From contig JAWHQI010000009.1 in the NCBI GenBank assembly GCA_033032865.1, positions 15,133,501-15,197,500 on the forward strand: DNA of 64,000 bases, written 5' to 3'. The DNA is from Dactylorhiza incarnata. Its lineage: Eukaryota; Streptophyta; Magnoliopsida; Asparagales; Orchidaceae. This document shows, in pieces, positions 31,159 through 41,688 of this stretch. A program made the translations under genes and the position numbers. Each line of letters opens with the position of its first letter. The stretch's first letter is position 1. A model generated the notes under the pieces. It was given only the letters and a program-made list of their open reading frames with translations. It was not told the DNA's origin and made no database searches.

Positions 31159-32977
31159 ATGGGAGCAAAGCGCCAACCAAAGCGACCTGCGAAGGCATCC
31201 GCTACCCGATCTGAAGCGGCTTTAGCGTTCCACTCGGCCGACCACGAAGAATGTCGGCTGACCAAAGCGGAGCTAGATGAATTCGTGAAGAAGCACATGG
31301 TAGGGAGTCCGCTGCTCGCGCGGCTTCCACTCCACGATGAGAGGATAAATTCCTCTGCACTGAATCAGATTGCCATCCCAATCGATTACTTCGATTGCGG
31401 CTTCAAATTTTCGATATCCATCGAACTCGCCATGGTCTTCGACCATTACGGAGTTGTTCCCGGTCAAATTTACCCCAATTCGATGGCTGGCATATGCAGC
31501 TTCATCTCTTACCTGCGGTCTGAGAGAGTCCGCTTCTCGATGGACCTTTTCAGAAAAATCTTCTCGGTGCGGGCCATACCGGATTCCGAGTCGAATGTGT
31601 TTAAGGGCCACCTGTACTTCGGGTGTCGGGGGTTGAAGATGGTCAACCTCGCGAACAAGGTCACGGCCTGGTCAGAGAGGTATCTGATATTCGAAGGTCG
31701 ACTTGGCCTGTTGAATCCTAACCCGCAGGTGCGGCCAGAGGAAGCTTTTCAACAAATCGCCGTCAATAAGATAGAAATGGAAACCTTCAAGCTGGTTGAA
31801 CATGAGCGGCTTAACGTAAGTCACTACGTTCCGCTGCTCGCTGAACTGGAGAATGTCCGGTCTGAGGACAGTAATCCCTTTTTCAACTCGCTTCATGCTC
31901 TGATATTGATTGCGCGATCTTCTGTTCTGATACCTTTCTCTTTTACAGCTGAGGTCATTGTTCCCCGGAACAAGCCGGTCAGTCCGGCCGGTTTGATCCT
32001 CACGCAGAGGGAGAAGAGGCAGAGGCAAGGGAAAAACAAGCCCCTGATGTCCGACGGCGAGGATTCGGCCTCCTCTGGCGACTTCTCTTCCCTTCGCTCC
32101 TTTAGCAAGGTGAAGGATTTAAAAGGCCGCACGGTCCTGTCCTGGCACCCGGACGGCGATGGCGTCCAAGTCTCCACTGCACTCCCCCACTGGGCCAATG
32201 AAAAGTCTGGCCGGCATGCTGAAGCCGCTAGTATTGCCGTGTATGGTCGGCGCAACTTCAGGCGGTTAAGGAAGATCCCTGAAGAAGAGCTCGCCCGGCA
32301 GGCCGCGCGGGTCGGTGCTGAAAGCTTTATCACAAATCACTTTATGGGTATGACCTTCAAGAGATTGATGAGGGAAAATGATCATCTTGAGAAGGTGAAT
32401 GCCGAACTGAAGAAAGAAGTTGAGCGACTAAAGGAGGCAGAGATGGTAAGTTATCACCTTGTTAGCCGACTTTCTCTTTCATCAAACCGTGCGATCTTAC
32501 CTTTATTCCTTTTTGCAGAAAAAGTATGATAAGACCGATCCAGTCTACCAGGAAGAACTCTTCCCTCATGTTGCCGAGGGAATTGACAATGCCTTCGACC
32601 GCCTGAGAGAACTTGGGGGATTTGCGCCCGGCTTCGAGAATTTCACCTTCTCGGATGCTTATCCGATCTTGCAAAAGAAACTAGATAAGATTAGGCGGAG
32701 AGCTAAAGGGAAGAATAAGGTCGATGGGATCAGTTCGGAGGAGGAGAGTGACGACGAGAACGAAGAAGGAGCTGAGGAGCCCGTTGTGGCTAAAAAGACG
32801 GATGAGAGCGGTTTGGGTTCAGAATCCAGTGATTCCGGGGAAGAAGCCGAACGTAGATCGGGCGAACTGAGCAGCTCGTCCTCGTCTGGTAGCGAAGGAT
32901 ATTCTCCGGATGTTACAATTGAAGGCAGCAAGGACTCAAGCACTCCTGCATCAAAAATACTCAAGCCGGACGAGTAG
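31159..32977 (+). CDS. Tat antisense gene, 'putative gypsy type transposon' (PF04195-like) protein, spliced
   Basis: Exon 1 (31159-32445, exactly 429 codons) starts MGAKRQPKRPAKASATRSEA and has a central domain with GFKFSISIELAMVFDHYGVV, then PNSMAGICSFISYLRSERVR and FSMDLFRKIF. This matches the plant family of transposon-associated proteins with a GFxxPxxxFxxxLLxxxGLxxxQLxPN pattern. It ends in a coiled coil (NDHLEKVNAELKKEVERLKE). A clean intron (32446-32518, GTAAGT...TTTTGCAG, 73 bp) joins in frame to exon 2 (32519-32977), which is acidic and Ser-rich (SSSSSGSEGYSPD) and ends KILKPDE. A second intron-like stretch (31816-31948, GTAAGT...TTTTACAG, 133 bp) is in an open frame; removing it would shift frame to an early stop, so it is probably retained or the locus is mutated. 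Basic N-terminus suggests nuclear targeting. Role in the element is unknown. Confidence 0.7.
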
Positions 32978-34857
32978 TGCTGGTTGTAATTTTTGTACTT
33001 TGCTTTTTATTGTATAACCGGCGGCTTGTTTTTGTTAACCGGACGGTTACAAAACGGTGTAAAGATATTTTGATAATGAAATGGAAAGTTTTTACCTATT
33101 TAGCTATTCGTTTTCTTCGACTTACATGTGATTGTGGCGGTCTCCCTCTCTTTTGACCAGGTCGTGCGTTTTGAGAACAACCCAGTCGGTCAGAGCGTTG
33201 AACTTTAGAATTTCAATTAGATAGTCGTTTGAACACTATAAAGTTTGTTCGGGCGGCCCGTCTCTTTTGAGATCCTGACTCGATGAATTCAATATAACCC
33301 GACAAGCACCAACTATGGCATTTTGATGAATAACCGACACGGTTTTAATATTCAACTGAGCTAATAGAAATTCGAACTCTGCCTTATCTTGTTATGAATG
33401 CCTCGAGATAACCAGAAAATCAAACATAGCTTCAAGCCGCTGCAGAATCATGATTATGCGATTTGAATATGTTCTGTCTGATTAGATGACTCCATATATT
33501 TGATATCAAGCCGCGCGATCATTATCCGGCTTTATATAATTGCTTCGCAAGACAAAAAATACCAAGTCACAAGAAAACAATCAACAGGTCGCTCGGTTAG
33601 TGTTTGATTCGAACGACTTGTAACTCAGATTTTCGTAAGTCCCATCCTCGTGAATATAAACATTAACTGATAAGCCCGCGTGGTTTATATATAATTCGGG
33701 CGGTTAGTGACTTGATACTTGTAATGATTTCCATTCTCACAAGAATCATAATTACTTCCCGGTCATGGTTATACTTGATATCCTGATACCTTCCTCATGA
33801 CATTTTATGATAACCAATTATAAAGCTGACCGGTTTTAAGCCGCCCGATATGATTGAACCGACTGGTTAAAGATTCAAAACCGCCTGTATATTATGTTGT
33901 ACCCGCTTATTTTAAACCGATCGGTTTAACAATCAAACCGCCTGTTAATTATGATACATGCTTATTTCAAACCGCGCGGTTTAAAAATCAAACCGCCTGG
34001 TCTGATATATTTGTAGAAATCTTGTTTTTCCTTAAATGGTCCAGAAGGACCATATGAGATGAGATAACATCCTGTAATGCAATAAGAAATAGCCACAGGC
34101 TCAGATGACCAAGTGGGCAGGTGGGCCTAGGCGGCAAACATTGATTTCCTCAAGTGGTCATAAGAGCTGTAGAAATAAAGAAAAAGACAAGTACAGACCC
34201 AGATGACCAAGTGGGCAGGTGGGCCTAGGCGGCGAACATTTCTTTCCTCAAGTGGTCATAAGGGTTGTAAGCGACTCAACTGCTCTCTTGCCTAGGGTTA
34301 CAAGCCGAGTTGATCAATTGGGCAGGTGGGCCTAGGCAGCGAACATTGCTTTCCTCAGAGAGATCAACTCAGTTGTGGGTCCCGCTCAGGCATCGCTTGA
34401 GAGTACCTAGGAGTATTCGATGGTCACAGACTAAGATGATTAGTTTGGCAGGTGTGGTTATGTCGCGGGGCTATACCGACATTGCTTTCCTCAGAAAGAT
34501 CATCAAAGCTGTAACTATATCCCTCTCGGGGCATGATAGAGCTAACATTCACCTAGACCTCCCTTGATGCAGGGGTGTGTCAGATATCAGCTGGGATCCA
34601 AGATTCCGAAGACCACCGCATGGGAATTGGCAAGCTCCCACTACACGTGTGCAAAAACTCCCCGCTACACATGATCTTCGTGATTTTACGCTAATGACTA
34701 CAATCTGAGGGGTTCGAGCAGAACATGGCGATGTCTGCACGGTTCAGTGAGGGTGATATATAAAAAATATAAAAAAGAATCACCAGACATGGAGAAGTGT
34801 CAGTATGAGGCTTTTCATTGAAATATCCAAAAAATGCAGGAAACTAAAGAAGACATT
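32978..34857. other. Tat non-coding spacer between antisense gene and integrase end
   Basis: About 1.9 kb without a gene. It holds a ~60-bp imperfect repeat (about 33845-34000) built on AAACCG(AT/CG)CGGTTT palindromes with 'aatcaaaccgcctg', and a ~100-bp repeat array (34099-34510, separate entry). Transcripts of gag-pol (from the right) and of the antisense gene (from the left) converge here. Confidence 0.6.
34099..34510. repeat. Degenerate ~100-bp tandem repeat in the Tat spacer
   Basis: Four units share cagatgaccaagtgggcagg followed by tgggcctaggcggc, cgaacatt and tttcctcaagtggtcataag. They start near 34102, 34200, 34307 and 34430; the first two are 98 bp apart and nearly identical, the last two increasingly diverged. 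The 'gggcaggtgggcctaggc' core is retained in three. Confidence 0.75.
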
Positions 34858-35979
34858 TTAAGGATAGAACCGCTTAAGATCGTCACCGCTCCAGGTGCGT
34901 GAGATGTCTTCTCCTTCGCTTGTCTGAAGGCGGTAAGCCCCGCTCTTTAGTACCTCTTTTACGATGAAGGGCCCTGCCCAGTTGGGATCCAATTTTCCGA
35001 CGTTGCCTGCTCTGGCTGCGACATCAACCTTTTTCAGTACAACATCACCAACTGCAAAATGCTTCACCCTGATGTTTCTGTCAAAGTATTTGGCCATTCT
35101 CCTTTTTACTTCCTCCTGTCTGATTGTTGCCTCATCATGAAGTTCTTCAATCAAATCCAAACTATATTTGATGGTTTCATCATTATCATCTATCCAAGCC
35201 TCTCCTCCCTCTTTTGCATATACAACCCTAGGGGTGACCACTTCAAATTCTATTGGAACGACTGCCTCCGAGCCATGAGAAAATTTGAAAGGTGTCTCCT
35301 TCGTAGCTGAAGATGGAGTAGTACGAAGAGTCCACAGGATATAAGGAAGTTGCTCTGCCCAATTTCCTCTCTGATTTAAGACTCTCTTCATCAGAAGCTG
35401 TTGGATTTGTCTATTTGCTGCTTCCACCTGACCATTCGTCCTGGGATGATGTACATAAGAGAACCGAAGATCGATTACAACCTAATCACAGAAGGTTATC
35501 ATCTCCGAATTGTTGAAATGCGGACCATTGTCAGTGACAATTGCTAGCGGGATTCCATGTCGACAAACTATTTCTCCCCAAATAAAGTTTTTGATGGCTT
35601 GTGTTGTAGTCTTTGCCAGTGCTTTTGCCTCAATCCACTTGATGAAGTAATCAATCATCACAATGATAAAACGACGCTGACCGCTAGCCATTGGAACGGG
35701 TCCAATGAGATCCATCCCCCAAACTGCGAAGGGTCAGGGTGCAGTTATTGATCCAAGTGATTGAGCGGGCAGATGTTGAAGAGGAGCAAACTTTTGACAC
35801 TGAACGCATCGCTTGGCAAATGCTTCGGCATCTTTTCTCATAGTTGGCCAGAAATACCCCTGCCTCAAGATTCTTTTCTCCAAAGTCTTTGCCCCCGAAT
35901 GACTACCACATTCTCCAGAATGAACCTCCTGAAGTATGGTTGGAATTTCATCCTCTGATGGAAGACCGAACTTTGACAA
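34858..35979 (-). pseudogene. Tat integrase, with stops
   Basis: From the N-terminus (right): 35734-35979 has the zinc finger (HSGECGSHSGAKTLEKRILR, then CVQCQKFAP). 35482-35715 has MDLIGPVPMASGQRRFIIVM with the first catalytic Asp nearby and AIVTDNGPHFNN with the second. After a stop near 35480, the frame to 34858 contains the third acidic residue in the block around NGQVEAANRQIQQLLMKRVL, then a C-terminal region (GDVVLKKVDVAARAGNVGKL, DPNWAGPFIVKEVLKSGAYR) typical of Tat integrase without a chromodomain. Two or more breaks make it non-functional. Confidence 0.88.
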
Positions 35980-36546
35980 CTCGTCTGCTTCTTCGTTCTG
36001 CCTGATTATTTGTAACTAGAAAGAACTTGATTGCCTGTTCAAGCTTGATGCCATTCGGGCTAACTAAAACCACTCCGGCTCCCACGGAGTTTTTACCAGA
36101 AGCCGCATCCACGTAGACGATCCAAGCCAAAGGAGATTTTTCAACTTGTTCAGGACCGGATTCTGTTGTATCAACCAAGAAATCCGTCAAGACCTGCGCT
36201 TTGATTGCCGTTCTGGGAATATAGGATATTTCAAACTCGCTTAATTCAATAACCCATTTGGCCAGCCTCCCTAAATGGTCTGGCTTCTCAAGAATACTTC
36301 TCAGAGGATGATCTGTAATTACTTGGACAAGATGAGCTTGAAAATAAGGGCTAAGCCTTCGTGATTACATAACCAAAGCCAAAGCTCACTTTTCCAAGAT
36401 CGAATATCTTGTTTCTGTATCCTTGAGAATATGACTGACATAGTATATTGGAAACTGCCTCTTCTTTTCCTCCCGGACGAGAAAAGAATTTATTGCATCT
36501 GGACCGACCCCCAAGTATAAAAACAATATTTCCCCTCATGGGGACT
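35980..36546 (-). pseudogene. Tat dual RNase H region (gypsy RNase H plus archaeal-type RNase H)
   Basis: Segment 35948-36190 reads SPLAWIVYVDAASGKNSVGA, then VVLVSPNGIKLEQAIKFFLV and TNNQAERRS. It is the extra archaeal-type RNase H that Tat elements carry after the normal one; in intact copies TNNQAEYEAL follows, so a short deletion removed the second catalytic segment. To the right, 36191-36546 holds the gypsy RNase H remains in broken frames (GPDAINSFLVR-like block near 36490 and a PLRSILEKPDHLGRLAKW-like block near 36250). Confidence 0.8.
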
Positions 36547-37731
36547 TTAAAGCAGAGGGGTTGAAGTCAACTGCATTTTTAGCTGTTCGAAAGCCCTGTT
36601 GCAATCTTCGCTCCATTCAAACTTTGATCCTCCTCGAAGAATTTTAAAGAATGAAGCACTTTTATCTCTTGATTTGGAAATAAACCTGCTCAGCCCTGCC
36701 AGCCTTCCTCCAAGTTGTTGGACTTCCATAGTATTATGAGGAGGAGTCATATCAAGGATGACCTTCACCTTATCTGGGTTCGGTGCAAGGCCATCGGGAG
36801 TTAATAGATGCCCGAGAAACATTCCCTTGTTTGCTCCGAACACACATTTCAATGGGTTTAATTTTAATTTGAACCTCCGTAGAGTAGTAAGCGTCTTTAC
36901 GAGGTCTTTCAAATGTTCTGAAAATGTTTTACTTTTCAGAAGGAGATCGTCAACATAAACTTTGAGGTTCCTGCCTTTTTGCTGTTTAAAAACGGTATTC
37001 ATCATTCTTTGATATGTTGCACCCGCATTTTTAAGGCCGAAGGGCATTACGAGATAGCAGTAACACCCATCGTTCGTGATAAATGAGGTGTGCGGGATAT
37101 CGGGTTTGTGCATTTTAATTTGATGGTACCCAGAGAAAGCATCGAGAAAGCTCATAAAACTATACCCAACCGCGGAATCTACCAAGACATCTATACGAGG
37201 CAGAGGGTAGCAATCTTTGGGGCATGCTTTATTAAGTTTGGTAAAGTCCACGCACATGCGTCACTTCCCACCGGATTTTTTAACCATTACAACATTTAAC
37301 ATCCACGTGGGATACTGAATTTCAGAAATAAAGCCCGCTTTCAGGAGTTTGGCAACCTCCTCTCTGATGGGCACCGCCAACTTGGTCACTACTTCTCTTT
37401 TCTTTTGTTGGACTGGCTTGAACTCAGGAGATATGTTCAGATAATGGCAAGCCACGTCCGGATCCACTCCTGGCATATCCTCCGCTGACCAGGCGAAGAT
37501 ATCCAGGTTCTCCAAAAGATAGGAGATCAGCTGCACTTTCTGCTCTTCTTGCAGCTCCGCATTGATGATTAGCTTCTTGTCTTCCCCCTCAGCAATGGGG
37601 ACTTCTTGGATCGCCTGGGCAGGTTCCAGGTGAGCCCCTTCTCGATCTTTCCTCTCCTCAGCAACCTTTGAGGATTCAACAATTTCCAGAACTTCAGTCG
37701 TGGCCTCGGGAAGTGGGATGTTGGTGATCAT
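36547..37731 (-). pseudogene. Tat reverse transcriptase, one premature stop
   Basis: The N-terminal part (37261-37731) has FAWSAEDMPGVDPDVACHYL, then EEVAKLLKAGFISEIQYPTW and NVVMVKKSGGK, followed by a TGA at 37258-37260 where the family has Trp (KWRMCVDF). Beyond it, 36547-37257 has MCVDFTKLNKACPKDCYPLP, GYHQIKMHKPD, VMPFGLKNAGATYQRMMNTV, the catalytic KVYVDDLLLKS and MFLGHLLTPDGLAPNPDKV. The YVDD motif is intact. A G-to-A Trp-to-stop change is the visible lesion. Confidence 0.92.
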
Positions 37732-37740
37732 GTTGACAGT

Positions 37741-38412
37741 TCACACGTAACATTCCCGAGCCACCTTTGGGTTGCTTCTGACCCGATATTGCCTCCCTTC
37801 GGCAGCAAATTTAAGAGCAAGGTGTAAGGTGGATACTACTGCCCTGTATGCATTAAGAATAGGCCTTCCAAAGATGGCGCAGTAGTTGCTTGGGGCATCC
37901 ACTACCACGAAATTGATCAGCTTCACAACTCCCCCCAGAGAAACCAGGAGCTTTACAGAACCTTCAACCTCCTTTTTCTCTCCAGAAAAGTCATAGAGGG
38001 GCCCATCGGTGGAAAGCAGAGGCTTCCCAGTTTTCAGGGCATCAAAGGTTGGACGAAAAAGGAGATTAACTGAGCTGCCCGTGTCGATCAGAATCTTATG
38101 AACAGTATAATTTTCAATAACGGCTTTGATCACTACGGCATCGTCAAATGGGTTGGCGTTTGGAGGAAGGTCATCTTGACCAAAAGTGACGATGGTGCTT
38201 TCCGGGGCAGAGGTTGTGGTCGCCGCCACTTCTTGCTTTAGTACTCTCGCAATGCTCGATTTACGAGACGATTCAGCTCCAGCCCCTCCATGAATGCAAT
38301 ATATGTCCCCCAGGGGGCCCACATCATTGACCTCGATGCATTCAGCTGAAGGGTGAATATCTCCATAGCAGCCGACGTCTTCAACGTCGGCGCATTCCCA
38401 AGTTACCTCCAT
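37741..38412 (-). pseudogene. Tat protease
   Basis: It contains VHKILIDTGSSVNLLFRPTF, the retropepsin active site (DTGSS), then VVDAPSNYCAIFGRPILNAY, the conserved flap-distal block. Residues upstream (VTFGQDDLPPNANPFDDAVV) match the usual Tat linker. The frame stops at 37741, next to the RT frame. Confidence 0.9.
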
Positions 38413-38468
38413 TATTTCCTTCTTCTTCTCAGTGGCTGGTTCAGCTGTTGTTTCCTCCGGACTAGGAC

Positions 38469-40014
38469 TCAGAGTTTTCCCTCTCCCAAGAGCCTTTCAA
38501 TCAACAAGCGAAGGGCCCGACAATCTTCGGTCAGATGCCCTCCCTCCTTGTGATATTCACAGTAAAGATTCGGATTTCGGTTACGAACATCCGATTTCAG
38601 AGGAGCGGGCCTTTTGAAATCTGGCCTTTTTTGGAGGATTTGGACGACTTCGTCCATGGTAACATTCAGAGGAGTAAATGACTCTTGCGAGTCATCATAC
38701 TGGGTGGATGGAGGAGCTGAAGATGGCTGCGCAGCATACTGTGGCAGGTATACTGGCATTATTTGTGGTAGAGGAACGGATGGAGCGGGTGCGATGGCCA
38801 ACGGCGATTTCTGATCCTGAAACCGTTGATGGCCGATGAAGGGTTGTTTGTGTTTATAATTCCTTCCCCTCTGGGAGCGGGGCTCAAAGTGAGGTTGGTT
38901 TGGTGGTGGATGATTGAAGGATGGGTTAGATTGTTCCTTGTCGCTCACCAATTTTGCGACATAGCCAGGATTGCTTTTTTCTCCTCTGATGAACATGTTA
39001 GCCAAGCTTATCATCTCCTGATAAGTCCTTGGTTCCCTTATGTTCGCCTCGAATTTCAGGGGACCTTCCCTCAAGCCATGAATGAGGGCCACCCTATAGA
39101 GCTCCGGATCTACATTCTGAACCTCCATTATTTCTTTCTGGAAACGGTCCACGAAATGGGCCCACGTTTCGTCTTCCCGCTGCCTGATATCGAAAAGGGC
39201 CGCCGGGCCACTTTTCCTCTTTCTTGAAGTGGAAAATATCAGCAGAAATTCCCTGCGCAGCTCGGCAAAACAACTAATCGACCTGGGGTTTAACCCATAA
39301 AACCACTCCCTTGCTTGTCCTTCGAAGGATGTCACAAGGAGTTTACATTTGGTTGCATCTGATAGGGTCCTAAGAGCAATGGCCGACTCAAAGGCCTGAA
39401 GGTGGACGGTTGGATCAGTTTCCCCATTGTACGCCGGCAGACACGGCTCTCGGAAATTTTTTGGGGCTGGCTCCCCTCGGACTTCATCCACGAAGGGAGA
39501 ATTATCTTCAGCATCTTCATACAGCAGGGGAGCAGAATAATAAGCCGCCTGAGCTACGGCTACTCGCGGACAAGCCGCCTGGTAGGAGGAGCGGACAACA
39601 ACTTCTGGCGGGTAGGAATGATGAGCGGCGACCTCAGGCGGGTAGGAAAGGCGGGCAGCATGAGAAAATGCCCCCCTGGAAATCAAGAACTCGGGCCGGC
39701 ATACTGGGCGCGGCTTCTTGGTAGAATTTTTGTCTGGCCGCAAAACCTTCTTGCAGCGGTTGGAAGTTGGCGACTTGTGGAAGCGGGTAAGGAGGAGGAG
39801 GCGGAGGGACCGGAGTTACTGCCTGATTAACCGCGGTCTGCTGAGGGACCAACCGCTCGGTTAACAGCGCTAAATCCTGGCTGATTGCATCAAGACTTTG
39901 GTCAGTCGCTTTCTGAGCCCGCTCGGCTTCTCGTTTCGACTGCTCCAAAGCCTCCCACATGGAATCTTCACTGTGGTCGGAGCGGTCTCCCGGAGGGAAC
40001 TGGCGGTCTGACAT
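38469..40014 (-). pseudogene. Tat gag, one frameshift
   Basis: The likely start at 40014 (MSDRQFPPGDRSDHSEDSMW) leads a coiled-coil, Pro-rich N-terminus. A frame change near 39640-39740 leads to 38469-39743, with EPCLPAYNGETDPTVHLQAF, KCKLLVTSFEGQAREWFYGL, HFVDRFQKEIMEVQNVDPEL and ALIHGLREGPLKFEANI, the retrotrans_gag capsid. A zinc-knuckle-like YCEYHKEGGHLTEDCRAL (CX2HX4HX4C) lies near the end. It continues toward protease in another frame. Confidence 0.9.
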
Positions 40015-40063
40015 TGTGACAAGGATTTCACCGACAATCTGCGATCTGAAGGTCGCGTGTTTC
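40015..40063 (-). promoter_or_regulatory. Tat leader, primer-binding site not canonical
   Basis: Between gag and the 5' LTR there are only 49 bp. The complement next to the LTR reads GAAACACGCGACCTTCAGAT; it has no TGG start and no match to the usual Met, Lys or Asp PBS. The plus strand (gaaggtcgcgtgttt) resembles a tRNA variable-loop/T-arm segment, which may be chance. Confidence 0.35.
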
Positions 40064-41105
40064 TGTTGAATCCGAAATTGTACCTCCGAAGGAAATCGGA
40101 GGCTGCGGGCTGCCGGTTACTTTTTGGTTAGAGAAAATGAGACCGCTGGCAGTGGTCAAGGCTAGACTTCGCCCGTCACGGCGAATGCCACTACTGTGAC
40201 GGGCTTTACTTTGATTCAAATAAAGAGGTTACAGCGGGCTGCGAGAGCAGAACAGAAGAAGTCGGCCGGTCAGACAGGTCGCAAGACGGGAAACTCGAGA
40301 CCGCAGCTCAAACAAGCGAGCTCCTAAATTCGAGTGTGCGTGCGTTGGGAATGTCGCCGCCCCCTATTTATAGGCTCGGGGGACTTCCTCGAACGGGCAG
40401 GGATAAAATAATCTCCTACCCGGGTACAGGAGAATCGGGCAGGCGGTAACGGGATACAAAGAAGAGAAATGAAAGAAGCCGCGCGGCTTGGCGGCTTGCG
40501 CTTCCGATCTGCCTTGGCCGGGGACTGAAGATGTTGTGATCAAGGCGATGATGCAACCCGAGCGATCTCCGACTTGAGACCGCGACTTGTCTTCTGGGCT
40601 TGAACCTTGAGTCTTCATGGCGCAGCCCGGGCGGTCTCCGACTTGAGACCACGGCTTGCCTTCTGGGCTTGAACCTTGGGTCTTCATGGCACAACCCGGG
40701 CGGTCTCCGACTTGAGACCGCGGCTTGCCTTCTGGGCTTGAACCTTGGTGATCTTCAATCCTTGGAGGCGATCTGAATTCTATCAGACCGCCCGGTTTGT
40801 ATTGACTGGTGCTGAAGGACCCTGTTGAGTCTGAACCGGGCGACTTGTATCCTCAGCCTTCTGGGCTTGAACCTTGGGTCTTCATGGCGCAACCCGGGAG
40901 GTCTCCGACTTGAGACCGCGGCTTGCCTTCTGGGCTTGAACCTTGGTTATCTTCAATCCTTAGAGGCGATCTGAATTCTATCAGACCGCCCGGTTTGTAT
41001 TGACTGGTGCTGAAGGACCCTGTTGAGTCTGAACCGGGCGACTTGTATCCTCAGACCGCCCGGTCTACGAGAAGTGCTATTCGGATGCGGTCTTCTGGGT
41101 AAACA
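40064..41105 (-). repeat. Tat 5' LTR
   Basis: 1042 bp, same ends and internal 69-bp and ~200-bp repeats as the left LTR. A TATA box (complement CTATAAATAGGGGGC) lies at 40365-40372 and would drive gag-pol leftwards. The flanking TTCAT (41106-41110) is the right target duplication. Confidence 0.93.
40365..40372 (-). promoter_or_regulatory. TATA box in Tat 5' LTR
   Basis: The complement TATAAATA sits in the same context as in the other LTR, 300 bp from the LTR/internal junction, and is the probable promoter of the gag-pol transcript. Confidence 0.8.
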
Positions 41106-41688
41106 TTCATTCTTTTGTAACATAATTAGTGATGCATTTAAAAAAAACAAAGGACACTTATTTATTTGATGGTATAGTAATAGCATTTGCTATATATACT
41201 AATATATTAATTGATGTGCACCTGTAGATTTATAAGAGCTACTGAGGTGCGTTTAGAGGAGGCTCCACTGAGGAGAGGTGGAGTTAGTGGGGTTAAAATC
41301 CAACCCATGATCATGAGAGCGGAATAACCCGCCACGCACAACTCGCGCCCCGTCAGTGTTAAGCACAATCAAGACCGCACCCCACCTTGGTGGGGTGCGG
41401 CCAAACCGCATCCCACAAAAATGAGGGTGCGGCCTAACCGCACCCCCCCCCCCCCCCCCCATAATAGAGGGTGCGGCCAAGCCGCACCACCCCCCCCCCC
41501 CCCCACCCCCACCCCCCATGTCGGGGTGCGGCCAAGCCTCCCCAGCCTTGCGGGGGAGGCGGCCAAAACCACACCCCATCGTCGGGTGCGGCCGGAGCCC
41601 AATTCCCCCTTAGAGACGCAACTTCTCATATCCCCGTTCGTTGCTCGCTCAGAACGTTTACACGTTCCAGACACGCGCGCAGTTAACG
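41106..41688. repeat. AT-rich flank then GC-rich 'GGGTGCGGCC' repeats with poly-C tracts
   Basis: 41106-41250 is plain AT-rich DNA. From about 41380 to 41610 the phrase (a)gggtgcggcc(a/t)aa(c/g)cgcac recurs five times in both self-complementary halves, interrupted by poly-C tracts at 41443-41460 and about 41490-41504. Overlapping frames on both strands are low-complexity. No gene is supported. Confidence 0.75.

Larger units (their letters stand above)
27554..41105 (-). mobile_element. Full-length Tat-lineage Ty3/gypsy retrotransposon with plus-strand genes
   Basis: Two ~1.04-kb LTRs with TGTTGAATCC...GGGTAAACA ends (27554-28592; 40064-41105) bound a 11.5-kb interior. Flanking 5-bp repeats TCCAT (27549-27553) and TTCAT (41106-41110) differ by one base. 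Minus-strand order is gag, protease, RT, RNase H, a second archaeal-type RNase H, then integrase, a Tat hallmark. Between integrase and the 3' LTR lies a ~6-kb region with plus-strand genes, as known from Tat elements such as Grande, RIRE2 and Retand. LTR identity is about 96% by eye. Gag-pol has stops and frameshifts. Confidence 0.93.
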
